From contig NZ_LXKN01000029.1 of assembly GCF_001692325.1 (NCBI RefSeq), positions 1 through 54,226 of the forward strand: a DNA stretch of 54,226 bases. Reading direction: 5' to 3'. This document shows positions 45,939 through 53,417 of the stretch, piece after piece. The first letter of the stretch is position 1. The number at the start of each line of letters is the position of its first letter. The position numbers were made by a program, and so were the translations under genes. Source of the stretch: Rhizobium sp. AC27/96. GTDB lineage: Bacteria > Pseudomonadota > Alphaproteobacteria > Rhizobiales > Rhizobiaceae. Under the pieces are notes generated by a model. The model was not told where the DNA came from. It did no database searches and saw only the letters and a list, made by a program, of their open reading frames with translations.

Positions 45939-46483
45939 AGCCGATCACTTACAAAGGGTATCAAGCTTCTGTCGAATACGAAGGCGGTAGCCTCTTCATC
46001 AAGATTCTTCATATCGATGACCTTCTGCTGGCGGAGTGCGAAAACGCCAAGGACGTCGAAGCCGTTGCCCGCGCCCTTATTGACGAGTATATTCAGACTT
46101 GCAGAGACGAGGGCCGAGATCCCGAAAAGCCCTTTAAGGGTTCTCTTAACATCCGTATGGACCCGGTTCTTCATCGCCGCGCCGCTATGGCCGCAGCCGA
46201 TGACGATGTTTCGCTGAACGCTTGGATATGCACGGCAATCACAGAGAAGATTGAATGCGCCAAGATATCGGAGCGATTTGATGGAGTGTTTTCAAGAAAG
46301 CGGCAGGAAATGGCCACCCTTGAGACAGTTCAGCGCCTCCAAGTGCAAGCCGATTACGGGGCAAACGTCATCCGCGAACGGCGTGAGTTCTATGCTGCCT
46401 ATGAGGGTGAGGAAGTTGAGCCGATTAGCCTACTACGTCGAGTAGTTCCGTCACATACCGGTCGAGTGAAGCTGCATGGGTAA
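45935..46483 (+). CDS. hicB: HicB-family antitoxin with long C-terminal extension
   Basis: 182 residues. N-terminal half (about 5-58) is the degenerate RNase H-like HicB domain (YKGYQASVEYEGGSLFIKIL, then ALIDEYIQTCRDEG) that covers the toxin; residues 66-106 are a ribbon-helix-helix DNA-binding part (KGSLNIRMDPVLHRRAAMAA, LNAWICTAITEKI). Ordinary HicB of this type ends near residue 110-115. The extra ~70 residues (ISERFDGVFSRKR... to the end) are unlike any HicB domain I know and, with a SecB-like gene next, are a candidate chaperone-addiction (ChAD) segment. Overlaps hicA by 4 nt and the chaperone gene by 8 nt. Confidence 0.85.
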   Translation: MKPITYKGYQASVEYEGGSLFIKILHIDDLLLAECENAKDVEAVARALIDEYIQTCRDEGRDPEKPFKGSLNIRMDPVLHRRAAMAAADDDVSLNAWICTAITEKIECAKISERFDGVFSRKRQEMATLETVQRLQVQADYGANVIRERREFYAAYEGEEVEPISLLRRVVPSHTGRVKLHG

Positions 46484-46964
46484 AAGTGCCGCTTCCCAAA
46501 AGGCTCCCGGCAAAGTTTCTCATCGCCTGGTTGCTCAGTCTTTGGTTGATATCAGCATAGATGTATCTCCAGAACCAGAAGGCGATAAGATCGAGCTGCG
46601 CTATAATGTTGCCGTCGATGAGCCTGTTCAAATTGAAGAACATCAGTATTTCTTTACTTGCCATCTGACCGTTGGAAAGCGAGCGCCAGATGACGAAGAA
46701 GACTTCGTGAGCGTTAGTGCGACATACGCTTGCATTCTTCGTCATTCTTTGAGCAATTCGGGGGACGTAATTTCCGCGGCAAAGAGATATGCTGCAACAT
46801 CGATCTGGGGCGCGTTTTCTGGCCTCTTCGCCATTATAAGCCACCAAATGCGAACTTCGTTTCCTCCGCTCCCTCCAACACCAGCAGCAGTTGATGCTAC
46901 TGGTGATCCGTCTCTCGCTCCATCAGAAGACGACAATATCAAACATGTAGAATCTGATATATAG
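46476..46964 (+). CDS. SecB-like chaperone of a toxin-antitoxin-chaperone system
   Basis: 162 residues. The middle and C-terminal parts read like SecB: beta-strands VDISIDVSPEPEGDKIELRY and HQYFFTCHLTVGKRAPDD, a helix region AAKRYAATSIWGAFSGLFAI and the ending ISHQMRTSFPPLPPTPAAVD, which corresponds to the SecB end 'FPYAREC..S.V.RG.FPQLNLAPVNF'. SecB-like proteins next to TA genes protect the antitoxin from aggregation and proteolysis, as in the M. tuberculosis higBA1-Rv1957 TAC. It overlaps hicB by 8 nt, so all three proteins are translated from one message. A cytosolic tail of about 22 acidic residues follows. The general secretion SecB of this organism would be encoded elsewhere. Confidence 0.75.
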   Translation: MGKSAASQKAPGKVSHRLVAQSLVDISIDVSPEPEGDKIELRYNVAVDEPVQIEEHQYFFTCHLTVGKRAPDDEEDFVSVSATYACILRHSLSNSGDVISAAKRYAATSIWGAFSGLFAIISHQMRTSFPPLPPTPAAVDATGDPSLAPSEDDNIKHVESDI

Positions 46965-47501
46965 TTATATATCAATCAACTTCTCGTGGCCTTATTGATA
47001 GTGGAAAAGCTGGAATCGGTTTTCCTCGGAGCGTCTCGTGGCGCTCCAGTCAATCGTTGTGGGCCTTCTGTTGCGCTGCGGAGCCGTGACAACATAATTC
47101 AGGGCGTCGCGCGCGTTGCCAGAAGTGTATCTGAAGCCCGCACGCTATTGATTACAGCAATTTATGCAGGGAGAAACGGCTATACCGCACTCCGAGACTT
47201 TGATTAATTCTGATGAAATCGAGCGCGTCGTATCTGTGCGCAAGCCATCAGCGTTGGTTCTGCAGCGCCCATTTCTAAGCATTTATGGGCAACGCAGGCG
47301 AATCCGTGCGACATGCGATGCAAAACGATTTTGTGATTAAAAAAATCCTGAAATGGTTTCAGAGCATTAACCGAGGTCGAACCTTTTCGTTAATTGAAAT
47401 TTATTCTGGCGTATTTACATTGCCAACACATGGTCGTATTCGATCGCTAGTAAGAGTGCGTCGCACAAATCATTTAACGTGCGATTGAATGGAGAAATGA
47501 G
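46965..47501. other. AT-rich gap between TAC and TacAT modules
   Basis: 537 bp with no supported gene. Two open frames on the plus strand (46986-47207 with GTG start, 47285-47488) have no recognisable domains and no ribosome site. Right end contains the presumed tacA promoter region. It may be a decayed gene or leader. Confidence 0.45.
47456..47466. promoter_or_regulatory. Short palindrome before the DUF1778-GNAT pair
   Basis: GTGCG-T-CGCAC (47456-47466), with a further half site GTGCG at 47479-47483, 20-45 nt before the antitoxin start. It may be the binding site of the RHH antitoxin, which autorepresses in known TacAT-type modules. Short, so tentative. Confidence 0.4.
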
Positions 47502-47777
47502 ATGTCCGCCCTTAAGAAAACCAAAACCGTCAATCTACGGATTGAGCCGGAAACGCACGAACTCATTGCGCGAGCTGCCGAAGTTTGCGGAAAGAGCATT
47601 ACTGCGTTTATGACTGAGGCATCTGTCTACTCCGCTCAAGAAGAGTTGCTGGATCAACGATTCATAGGGGTATCTGCAGATGTTTTTGAGGCTGTAAGCG
47701 ATCAACTTGCAGTACCGGGCGTCGCTAGGGATAACCTTGTCAAACTATTCCAGACCAAAGTGGAATGGATGGATTGA
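47502..47777 (+). CDS. DUF1778 (TacA-like) antitoxin
   Basis: 91 residues. Ribbon-helix-helix N-terminus KTVNLRIEPETHELIARAAE (residues 8-27) followed by GKSITAFMTEAS, and a C-terminal neutralising region, as in TacA/AtaR antitoxins. The gene is followed by a GNAT toxin after 3 nt. GGAGAA about 9 nt upstream. It should repress its own promoter and block the acetyl-CoA pocket of the toxin. Confidence 0.88.
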   Translation: MSALKKTKTVNLRIEPETHELIARAAEVCGKSITAFMTEASVYSAQEELLDQRFIGVSADVFEAVSDQLAVPGVARDNLVKLFQTKVEWMD

Positions 47778-47780
47778 CTT

Positions 47781-48293
47781 TTGTCCTACAGAAAGCCTTG
47801 CCCAATTAGTAGCCAGCACATCCTCGAGGGTTTTTCGTCAGGAAAGCCCTCGTTGGATGACTGGCTCAAAGATATGGCGCTTTATAACCAAGAACAGGGA
47901 TATACTCGAACGTTTGTTATTGCAGACGAGGCTTATCACGTCGTTGGCTATCATTCTGTTTGCGCTGGTATGATACATCGAAACGATGTTTCCCGTTCGG
48001 TCAAAGGCACCCAAGCCCCTACTGAAATTCCAGTAGCAGTTTTGGCTCGGCTGGCCGTTGCTACCGCACATCAGGGGAGAGGGCTGGGCAAAGCGCTCTT
48101 AAAAAACGCTTTAATGAGCATAGTGTCGGCTGCCCAATTAGTAGCTTTCCGTGGCGTTGTCGTAAACGCGCTCGACGACGATGCCATGTCATTTTACAAA
48201 AAATTTCATTTTCAAGAAACCAAGAATATGGAACGGCGTCTAATTTTACCCGCCAAGGATATTATTGAATCGCTAAATCAGGCTACTTCCTAA
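47781..48293 (+). CDS. GNAT-family toxin (TacT-like tRNA acetyltransferase)
   Basis: 170 residues from a TTG start at 47781. GNAT motif A is VAVLARLAVATAHQGRGLGKALL (Q-x-x-G-x-G, residues 86-107), followed by the motif B region with FRGVVVNALDDDAMSFYKKF, in which Y139 is the likely proton donor. Order and length match TacT/AtaT toxins, which acetylate the amino group of charged tRNAs and stop translation. The N-terminal CPISSQHILEGFSSGKPSLD is the usual start of this toxin family. Confidence 0.88.
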   Translation: MSYRKPCPISSQHILEGFSSGKPSLDDWLKDMALYNQEQGYTRTFVIADEAYHVVGYHSVCAGMIHRNDVSRSVKGTQAPTEIPVAVLARLAVATAHQGRGLGKALLKNALMSIVSAAQLVAFRGVVVNALDDDAMSFYKKFHFQETKNMERRLILPAKDIIESLNQATS

Positions 48294-48541
48294 ACCGCAG
48301 CATATATCCAGCTACGTGCTTTGGGCTCTGTAGCTAAGCATCAAAGCGGTATTCGCTTTTCACAGCCGCGAATTCCCGGTTACTGGACCAGGAGTCCTCG
48401 AAGGGGAAAGTTGCAGCTCCATTGTTTGATGGAGCGCTCCTCGACCGCTGAAGAGGATCAAACGGCGACCAGTGTTCGAAAAGTCTTTGGTGGGCGAGCC
48501 TGGAGCACCGGCGCTACGGCCAAGGGACGACTTTGTTGCTC

Positions 48542-48760
48542 CTAAGGGTGCAATGAGGCGTATCGGATTCGCCCATCATCCACGAACAATCCTGTTTCGT
48601 GCTCTTTGCCACTCTGCACCCATTTGCGTGCTTGGTCCGCACGGACGATTGAAAAAGCATATTGCCCAGAGCAGCCGGCGGCTTCTAAGTCGCTTTTTCG
48701 TGCGAACTCGACGAGGGTTTGCCGATCGGATTCACCGCGGCGTCGAAGGGCGTAGAACAT
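48542..48760 (-). CDS. Small protein of unknown function
   Basis: 72 residues from the ATG at 48760 (GGGAG 8 nt upstream). MFYALRRRGESDRQTLVEFA, then SGQYAFSIVRADQARKWVQ and VDDGRIRYASLHP. Composition is natural with alternating strand/helix pattern; no domain recognised. On the opposite strand to the TA modules. Confidence 0.55.
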   Translation of the reverse strand: MFYALRRRGESDRQTLVEFARKSDLEAAGCSGQYAFSIVRADQARKWVQSGKEHETGLFVDDGRIRYASLHP

Positions 48761-49093
48761 TTTTGAATCTCCCAATTTCGTCGTGTGAGCCGATATCTGA
48801 TTACCGATAACCTTTAATTATCGGAACCTTGAGCTGAAACGCCCAGATTTCGGCCTGCGCCTCGCGCGCGTATTGGTCCCGAAACTCCTATAAGCGGCTG
48901 CGGCAATGTCGGCGCAGCAAGCCGATCTCAGTCCCTCTTGCATCTGATCGCAAACTGCGTTGCGCAGACCTGCTACGCGGTCGATCAGAAATTTTTTTAA
49001 AAATCTCGAAATCATCCAGCCACGCGCAGGGCCATCAACATTTCATTGCAAGCTAATTTTCTTCTCACTACCATCGTTGATGGGAGGACATAG
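48761..49093. other. Gap with hairpin and a decayed peptide-coding stretch
   Basis: 333 bp without an intact gene. CCGATAA (48804-48810) and TTATCGG (48818-48824) form a hairpin. On the minus strand, 48812-48880 reads EFRDQYAREAQ...IWAF then VPIIKGYR-stop in a frame closed upstream by TAG, suggestive of a gene remnant; a related stretch exists near 49825-49890. Confidence 0.4.
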
Positions 49094-49279
49094 ATGCGAC
49101 ATATTGATTCGAAATCCGCCGAGCCTGTCGTCGCGACGAAGGTTTGGTGCATCGCAGACTTTTGCGCACTTCATCGACTGGATGGCAAGGAGCTAGCCCA
49201 GCTCACCGCGTTATTTGGTGAGTTTGCCACGACGAGCGAACTCGCCCACAACGTCACCCGGACACCGCGGTCCAGGTGA
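49094..49279 (+). CDS. Small conserved-looking protein
   Basis: 61 residues; GGAGG stands 7 nt before the ATG. The core KVWCIADFCALHRLDGKELAQ, then LTALFGEFATTSELAHNVTR looks like a small helical family seen in Rhizobiaceae, in which the closing 'NA...PRFR' is also found (here NVTRTPRSR). I recall this family only as hypothetical proteins. Function unknown. Confidence 0.55.
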   Translation: MRHIDSKSAEPVVATKVWCIADFCALHRLDGKELAQLTALFGEFATTSELAHNVTRTPRSR

Positions 49280-49545
49280 CGAGACAATCCGGCCTTCCAT
49301 TCCGCTGGCGGGCAGCCTTTTGATCGACGCGCGTACATGCACGCAAACCATACCTCGATGTTACCGCGCATGGTCATCCGACATTCGAATCCCTTACGAT
49401 GAATGACTGCTCTTCTCGACCTCGGTCGGTGCCTTTCGGCGAATTCCCAACCGGTGACGTTCCCCACAGCTTGAAACCAAAATATAACTTGCATTCTTTC
49501 TTCGGCTGCTCGGTAATGAGCCATCATCGCAAACAGGAAGAATCC

Positions 49546-49671
49546 ATGGCCAAGGGTCAAGCTAAAAGCAATAAAGAGATCCGCAAACCCAAGAAAGACA
49601 AGGCCGCTCCTGCTGCTGCGCCTACTCTTGGGGCCAAGGCAGTCGAATCTAATAAGCAGAAGAAGCCATAA
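49546..49671 (+). CDS. Short Lys-rich conserved rhizobial protein
   Basis: 41 residues: MAKGQAKSNKEIRKPKKDK, then an Ala/Pro segment and a basic end NKQKKP. AGGAAG lies 6 nt upstream. Very basic and probably disordered. Proteins starting MAKGQ.RSNKE.RKPKK are widespread short hypotheticals in Rhizobiales, which supports the call; no function known. Confidence 0.7.
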   Translation: MAKGQAKSNKEIRKPKKDKAAPAAAPTLGAKAVESNKQKKP

Positions 49672-49778
49672 TCTTCAGCCTTCCACATATGGAATTCGGG
49701 TGACAAGTACATTGGTGTAAGCAAGGCGGATCCGCCATTGCGCGAACGTCTTGCCATTCTTGCCGCGCGTCCCCCGGA

Positions 49779-49799
49779 TAATGTGCCTGAGGGGCACAT
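49779..49799. other. 8-bp hairpin in intergenic DNA
   Basis: AATGTGCC (49779-49786), loop TGAGG, GGCACATT (49792-49799), with T after. Could terminate the preceding small gene or structure a transcript; no adjacent stop within 100 nt. Confidence 0.35.
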
Positions 49800-49901
49800 T
49801 TAGAACAGAGCGCATGCCGGTCCCGCGCTTCCGTCGGAGACCAGAAGAGGGTCCTCGCGCGCGCGTATTGCTCTCGAAAGTCCTAGAATAAGCCTCTGTC
49901 T

Positions 49902-50726
49902 TTATGAATTTAGCTCGATTGCTGTTTCGATGAAGCGAATCATCTCCTGTACTGGCTCGAGTTCGACCATGCCGGCTTGGAAAAACAATCCCTCCCTCAG
50001 CGCTTCAGCTTTGATGCGGAGTCCAACATGGGTGAATGCAGTAAGGCGGGATATTTTTTGCCGCTCAACATGTATTTGAGATACGGCACTCGCGATGCGT
50101 TGCTTTGCCAGGTCGACTTTTGCCTCCCCGCGGAGGCGATTTGTTTCCTCACTATATTCCCGCGCTAAAACAAGCTTGTGTTTGAGTTCCGCGATTATTT
50201 TGTCCCGGCGCCCCTGTGCTTCGGCGAGAGATTTAGGTGTGCGACCATTGGGAACGTTCGAAATCCAGAAAGCCATCCTCTCTTCGGCTTCCTCCGGCGT
50301 CAGCACCGAAAAGCACATTGTCGCATTCTTTTCCCGATATTTTCGGGACAGGCGCTTTGTCAAAACACTCGTGTCCCTCATGATGTAACGGCCGAGAATA
50401 TCGCGTTCGGCGTTGGCATCGCGAGAAATATGAGCATTCATGCCCTCAAGGATTTCCTCGGGAGCGAGCGGCCATCGATGCCGCCATTCATCCGCAAGCC
50501 ATTCCAGATCATCCTTCGCGTTTCTTAACGCTTCGTGGGCTTTGTGAAGGGCTTCATGGCCTTCCAACAACTCATGGTTCTCTTCTGAGCCGCTAGATAT
50601 TGACTGGCTGGACTCCAAAAGCGCGATAGCCGCCTGAACGTCGCCTGATTTCAATATCTCCCGCAGCCGGCCGAGGTCTGTTGCCGAGGTTGTGACCTGT
50701 CTGCTGATCGTATCAGTGCTGTGCAT
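49902..50726 (-). CDS. Helical, coiled-coil-rich protein of unknown function
   Basis: 274 residues from the ATG at 50726 (GGGAG 6 nt upstream). Strongly helical and charged: LGRLREILKSGDVQAAIALL, a region ENHELLEGHEALHKAHEALR with heptad character (about 50-75), LTPEEAEERMAFWISNVPNG, and KRIASAVSQIHVERQK-like segments. No signal peptide, no catalytic motif. Divergent from the XRE regulator at 50836 across 109 nt with repeated dyads. Possibly an antitoxin-unrelated cargo of the island; function unknown. Confidence 0.7.
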   Translation of the reverse strand: MHSTDTISRQVTTSATDLGRLREILKSGDVQAAIALLESSQSISSGSEENHELLEGHEALHKAHEALRNAKDDLEWLADEWRHRWPLAPEEILEGMNAHISRDANAERDILGRYIMRDTSVLTKRLSRKYREKNATMCFSVLTPEEAEERMAFWISNVPNGRTPKSLAEAQGRRDKIIAELKHKLVLAREYSEETNRLRGEAKVDLAKQRIASAVSQIHVERQKISRLTAFTHVGLRIKAEALREGLFFQAGMVELEPVQEMIRFIETAIELNS

Positions 50727-50746
50727 TTCAATCTCCCTCGTTCTGG

Positions 50747-50817
50747 CTTGATAAAAAATCAACTGTAGTTGAATTAAATCCTACTTATAGCCAATGTCAA
50801 GTGCGCTTGATAAAAAA
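50747..50817. promoter_or_regulatory. Cluster of TTGA/TCAA dyads in divergent promoter
   Basis: Inverted repeats TTGAT-aaaaa-ATCAA (50748-50762), TCAACT-gt-AGTTGA (50759-50772) and TCAAG-tgcg-CTTGA (50797-50810), plus a 12-bp direct repeat CTTGATAAAAAA at 50747-50758 and 50806-50817. These likely are the operators of the XRE regulator and overlap both promoters. Confidence 0.6.
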
Positions 50818-50835
50818 GAAACTTCACTGTATTAA

Positions 50836-51165
50836 ATGCCTATGATTGAACCCGATCAGATAAGAGCCGCCCGCGCCATGCTTGGCCTCACGCAGGCCGA
50901 TTTGGCGAAGGCCGCCGGCATTTCGACAACAGGCCTCAACAACATCGAACGCGGGACGGCCGATCCGAAGGCATCCACCCTTCGTGCAATTCAAGCTGCG
51001 CTGGAGACGGCAGGGATCATTTTCCAGAGCGATGGTGAGATGGTGCCCGGAGGGCGCGGACTGCGCATCAGGCGTTCTGCAAAGTCTTTCGAAACGACCG
51101 ACCGTGAGATGATCCAATATCCGGAGTTCAAGGAGGGTGACGGCGGTCCCGGTAGTGGTGGTTGA
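50836..51165 (+). CDS. XRE-family (lambda repressor-like) regulator
   Basis: 109 residues; the ATG at 50842 is an alternative start. Helix-turn-helix QIRAARAMLGLTQADLAKAA, then STTGLNNIERGTADPKASTL (about 8-52), closing with RAIQAALETAGIIF. The tail (65-109, GEMVPGGRGLRIRR...) is polar. It probably represses itself and the divergent 274-residue gene through the dyads between them. Confidence 0.88.
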   Translation: MPMIEPDQIRAARAMLGLTQADLAKAAGISTTGLNNIERGTADPKASTLRAIQAALETAGIIFQSDGEMVPGGRGLRIRRSAKSFETTDREMIQYPEFKEGDGGPGSGG

Positions 51166-51244
51166 AGCAGATTAGTTTTGCCAACACAGCGGAGACAAAG
51201 GAAAATGGCCGAGAGTGGGCCTCGGCCGATTGGCTCGATGTGAG

Positions 51245-51856
51245 CTACCGAGCCGCGTTTTTTCGAGCGATACGAGCTTGACGCTCCAATTCATGTTTCT
51301 CAAGCCAAGTTTCATGCTGAGCGGTTGCTTCCTCGGCAGAAAACCAAGGGTCGCGGAACGTGTCGTCGATGCAGTCGCCGAGTTCATCAGCGGCTTCCTG
51401 CTTGAGGAAGCGAAGTACAGAAAAGAGGAGGCGATTCAGCCTACGATAATCCTGCTTGACGTCGAAAGTTTCACTTTCCCTGGGAAACTGATCCCAAATC
51501 ATGTCGAGAGCTATCAGAGATTCTGCAACTTGAATCGCCGCCCCGGCGCAGCTTTCGGCTCGCTCAAAAGACAGGGATTGGCGGAGAGCCCATTCCCGAT
51601 CATATTCGTGGTGCATGGCATCATCGAATATGCTGGACGCCACATGGCTCCTGTCTGGCAATTCCAAGCTCTTTTCGTCGAGTTCATTGTGCCGCTGTCT
51701 AGCAGCAGCAAGTCGCCGCCCCAATTCAAGTGCCTGGTCATGCCCATGGGTTGGATGCAGTGCCTCTACCATTTTGGCTACATTGGCGACTAATTGTTCG
51801 CGGTCACTGGCCACAGTTGAATCCGAAAATTGATGTGTTGCAAAGGGCATCGTCAT
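51245..51856 (-). CDS. Unknown soluble protein
   Basis: 203 residues; GGAG 8 nt before the ATG at 51856. Helical throughout: REQLVANVAKMVEALHPTHG, then LELGRRLAAARQRHNELDEK, a middle HHEYDREWALRQSLSF and a basic end EKHELERQARIARKNAAR. An open frame on the opposite strand overlaps, but this one has natural composition and a ribosome site. No domain recognised. Confidence 0.6.
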   Translation of the reverse strand: MTMPFATHQFSDSTVASDREQLVANVAKMVEALHPTHGHDQALELGRRLAAARQRHNELDEKSLELPDRSHVASSIFDDAMHHEYDREWALRQSLSFERAESCAGAAIQVAESLIALDMIWDQFPRESETFDVKQDYRRLNRLLFSVLRFLKQEAADELGDCIDDTFRDPWFSAEEATAQHETWLEKHELERQARIARKNAAR

Positions 51857-52082
51857 GATGTCGACTCCGTTGATTGGGTTTGGGATGCGGAGTAACGGCT
51901 ACCGAGCTATGTATGCCTTGGCGAACGCCTGTTGTTTTCACAGTTGCGCGCCGTCTAATATCCACAGGGTAGTGATCAGTTGTGGCGCAAACAGTGGAAA
52001 AGCAAAGGAGAACTGGTGGATTAGAACCATTGACTCCTGCGAGCATGATGGCAATTTCCTCCCTCGAAATGGGAGGCGGAGC

Positions 52083-52304
52083 ATGCAGGAAATAGGTAGA
52101 CGTGACTACATTGGAGATGACGGCAACCATTATGTGGTAGTCGAATTCAAACCAAGTATCGTAAGGCAATCGATCGCGGGAGGTCCCGTCAAAGTTCTAG
52201 GCACGGCCCAGTTCCGCTTATCTACTGGCGAGGATCTATTCGAACAGGGCGAAGACGACGTGTTCGAGATTGAAGACACTGGGATCGTTATTCGTCCGGC
52301 CTAA
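52083..52304 (+). CDS. Small beta-rich hypothetical protein
   Basis: 73 residues from the ATG at 52083, with GGAGG 6 nt upstream. Predicted strands HYVVVEFKPSIV, VKVLGTAQFRLSTG and a final acidic FEIEDTGIVIR. Looks like a short single-domain protein. Function unknown; the frame continues upstream of the start without a better site. Confidence 0.6.
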   Translation: MQEIGRRDYIGDDGNHYVVVEFKPSIVRQSIAGGPVKVLGTAQFRLSTGEDLFEQGEDDVFEIEDTGIVIRPA

Positions 52305-52542
52305 AAGCGACAGGCCGACCCATGGGAAAGACCTCATCCCTTCGCGCAAAGCAGTGAAATTGCGGGAAATACACATGCATTGCGACCGATGGCTGCCCGG
52401 CAAGATTGCGATTCCTAGCGAATCATCGCAACTCTTGGAAATCGGCTCGGTTTCCGCGTCGGGTCATGAGGCCTGTATAAGCATCAGTGCAACTTAGTGA
52501 ACCGATCGAACGAAGGCCCAATAGGAACTGCTAAAGAGCAAT

Positions 52543-52971
52543 ATGGGCCTCCAATATCCGCCTAAACCTGGCACAATCGTTATCTGCGACTACTCTACCG
52601 GCTTCAAAGAACCTGAAATGGTCAAGGAACGGCTCGCAGTCGTGATTTCTCCGCGCCTTCCTAAAAGAGATAATCTTTGTACGGTCGTCCCGCTTAGTAC
52701 ATCGATTCCGGCCCACCGCACCAATTATCAGGTGCGAATCGAACTTCCTGTCGAAGCCCCAGACCCGTACCCCGGAAAGTTTAAATGGGCGAAATCTGAC
52801 ATGATGGCGACCGTCAGCTATAATCGCCTGAAGCTGCCGTTTACCGACAGAGATCCAAATACCGGGAAGCGAAAATACTTACAAATCATTCTCGTAGAAG
52901 AGGAGCTTGCCAAGGTGCGGGAAGCGCTCCTTTTTGCACTCGGCTTAGATCACTTGACTAAGAACCTGTGA
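52543..52971 (+). CDS. PemK/MazF-family toxin without obvious antitoxin
   Basis: 142 residues. PemK/MazF toxins are SH3-like endoribonucleases that cut mRNA at short motifs. The usual pattern is present: GTIVICDYSTGFKEPEMVKE at the N-terminus, RLAVVISP with the catalytic Arg30, TVVPLSTS in the second strand and the KWAKSDMMATVSYNRL segment. Longer than MazF (about 110-115), as are many PemK-like proteins. A dedicated antitoxin gene (AbrB or RHH) is not found directly upstream or downstream; the 238 bp before it hold no convincing frame. Might be solitary or use an antitoxin elsewhere. Confidence 0.8.
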   Translation: MGLQYPPKPGTIVICDYSTGFKEPEMVKERLAVVISPRLPKRDNLCTVVPLSTSIPAHRTNYQVRIELPVEAPDPYPGKFKWAKSDMMATVSYNRLKLPFTDRDPNTGKRKYLQIILVEEELAKVREALLFALGLDHLTKNL

Positions 52972-53417
52972 AGACTCATATATGATTCGCTTGCGCTTGC
53001 GGGCCGTTCGCGGACCGTAATGCGCCTCAAGTCCGTCCCCTGTGGACGGCGGGCTATCATCGCGATTCCAAGCTCAGGTAGCTGACACCCCGCCTTCCGA
53101 GGCGGGGTTTCTGTTTCTCGCATAGGCTGACTCAAAAAAGCGCTATCCATCTTACTGGCTCGGCGAAGTTTCTTCGCACGCTCGCGAGGCCTTCAGGCGA
53201 TGACCCCAGCGGACCAAAAACTCTCAAGCGATTCCACGGCTATCGGTGAAGGTCACATTCTCGGCGTTCCAGTTCTGAGCTCACGATGATCTTGCAATGA
53301 GCTATCGCAGGCTCGAAATCGATCCAGACCGGAATACCGGCGGCGTCGAGCAAATGTGGCACCCGAGGAGTGCGGGACCGTAGTTTTTAAAGACGCAATG
53401 ACATCCAGCCTGCAAGA
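52972..53417. other. Gap with a possible structured RNA, no gene
   Basis: 446 bp between the MazF-like gene and the ART-like gene. The left third holds three hairpins ending in a terminator (see the ncRNA entry). The right part (about 53120-53417) has no recognisable feature. Confidence 0.4.
53001..53118 (+). ncRNA. Candidate small RNA ending in an intrinsic terminator
   Basis: Three hairpins in a row: GGGCCG-TTCG-CGGACC (53001-53016, one mismatch, UUCG-type loop), CCGTCC-CCTGT-GGACGG (53033-53049) and the terminator ACCCCGCCT-TCCG-AGGCGGGGT (53087-53108) followed by TTCTGTTTCT. They lie in a stretch without coding capacity. The last hairpin may simply terminate the MazF-like gene 115 nt upstream; the two earlier ones argue for an independent RNA or leader. 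Confidence 0.4.

Noticed and set aside
46986..47207. 73-residue frame with GTG start after the SecB-like gene
   Set aside because: No ribosome site, no domain, Arg/Ser-rich composition; kept as non-coding.
49171..49560. 129-residue minus-strand frame
   Set aside because: Antisense to two small genes with good ribosome sites; Trp/Arg-rich composition without pattern.
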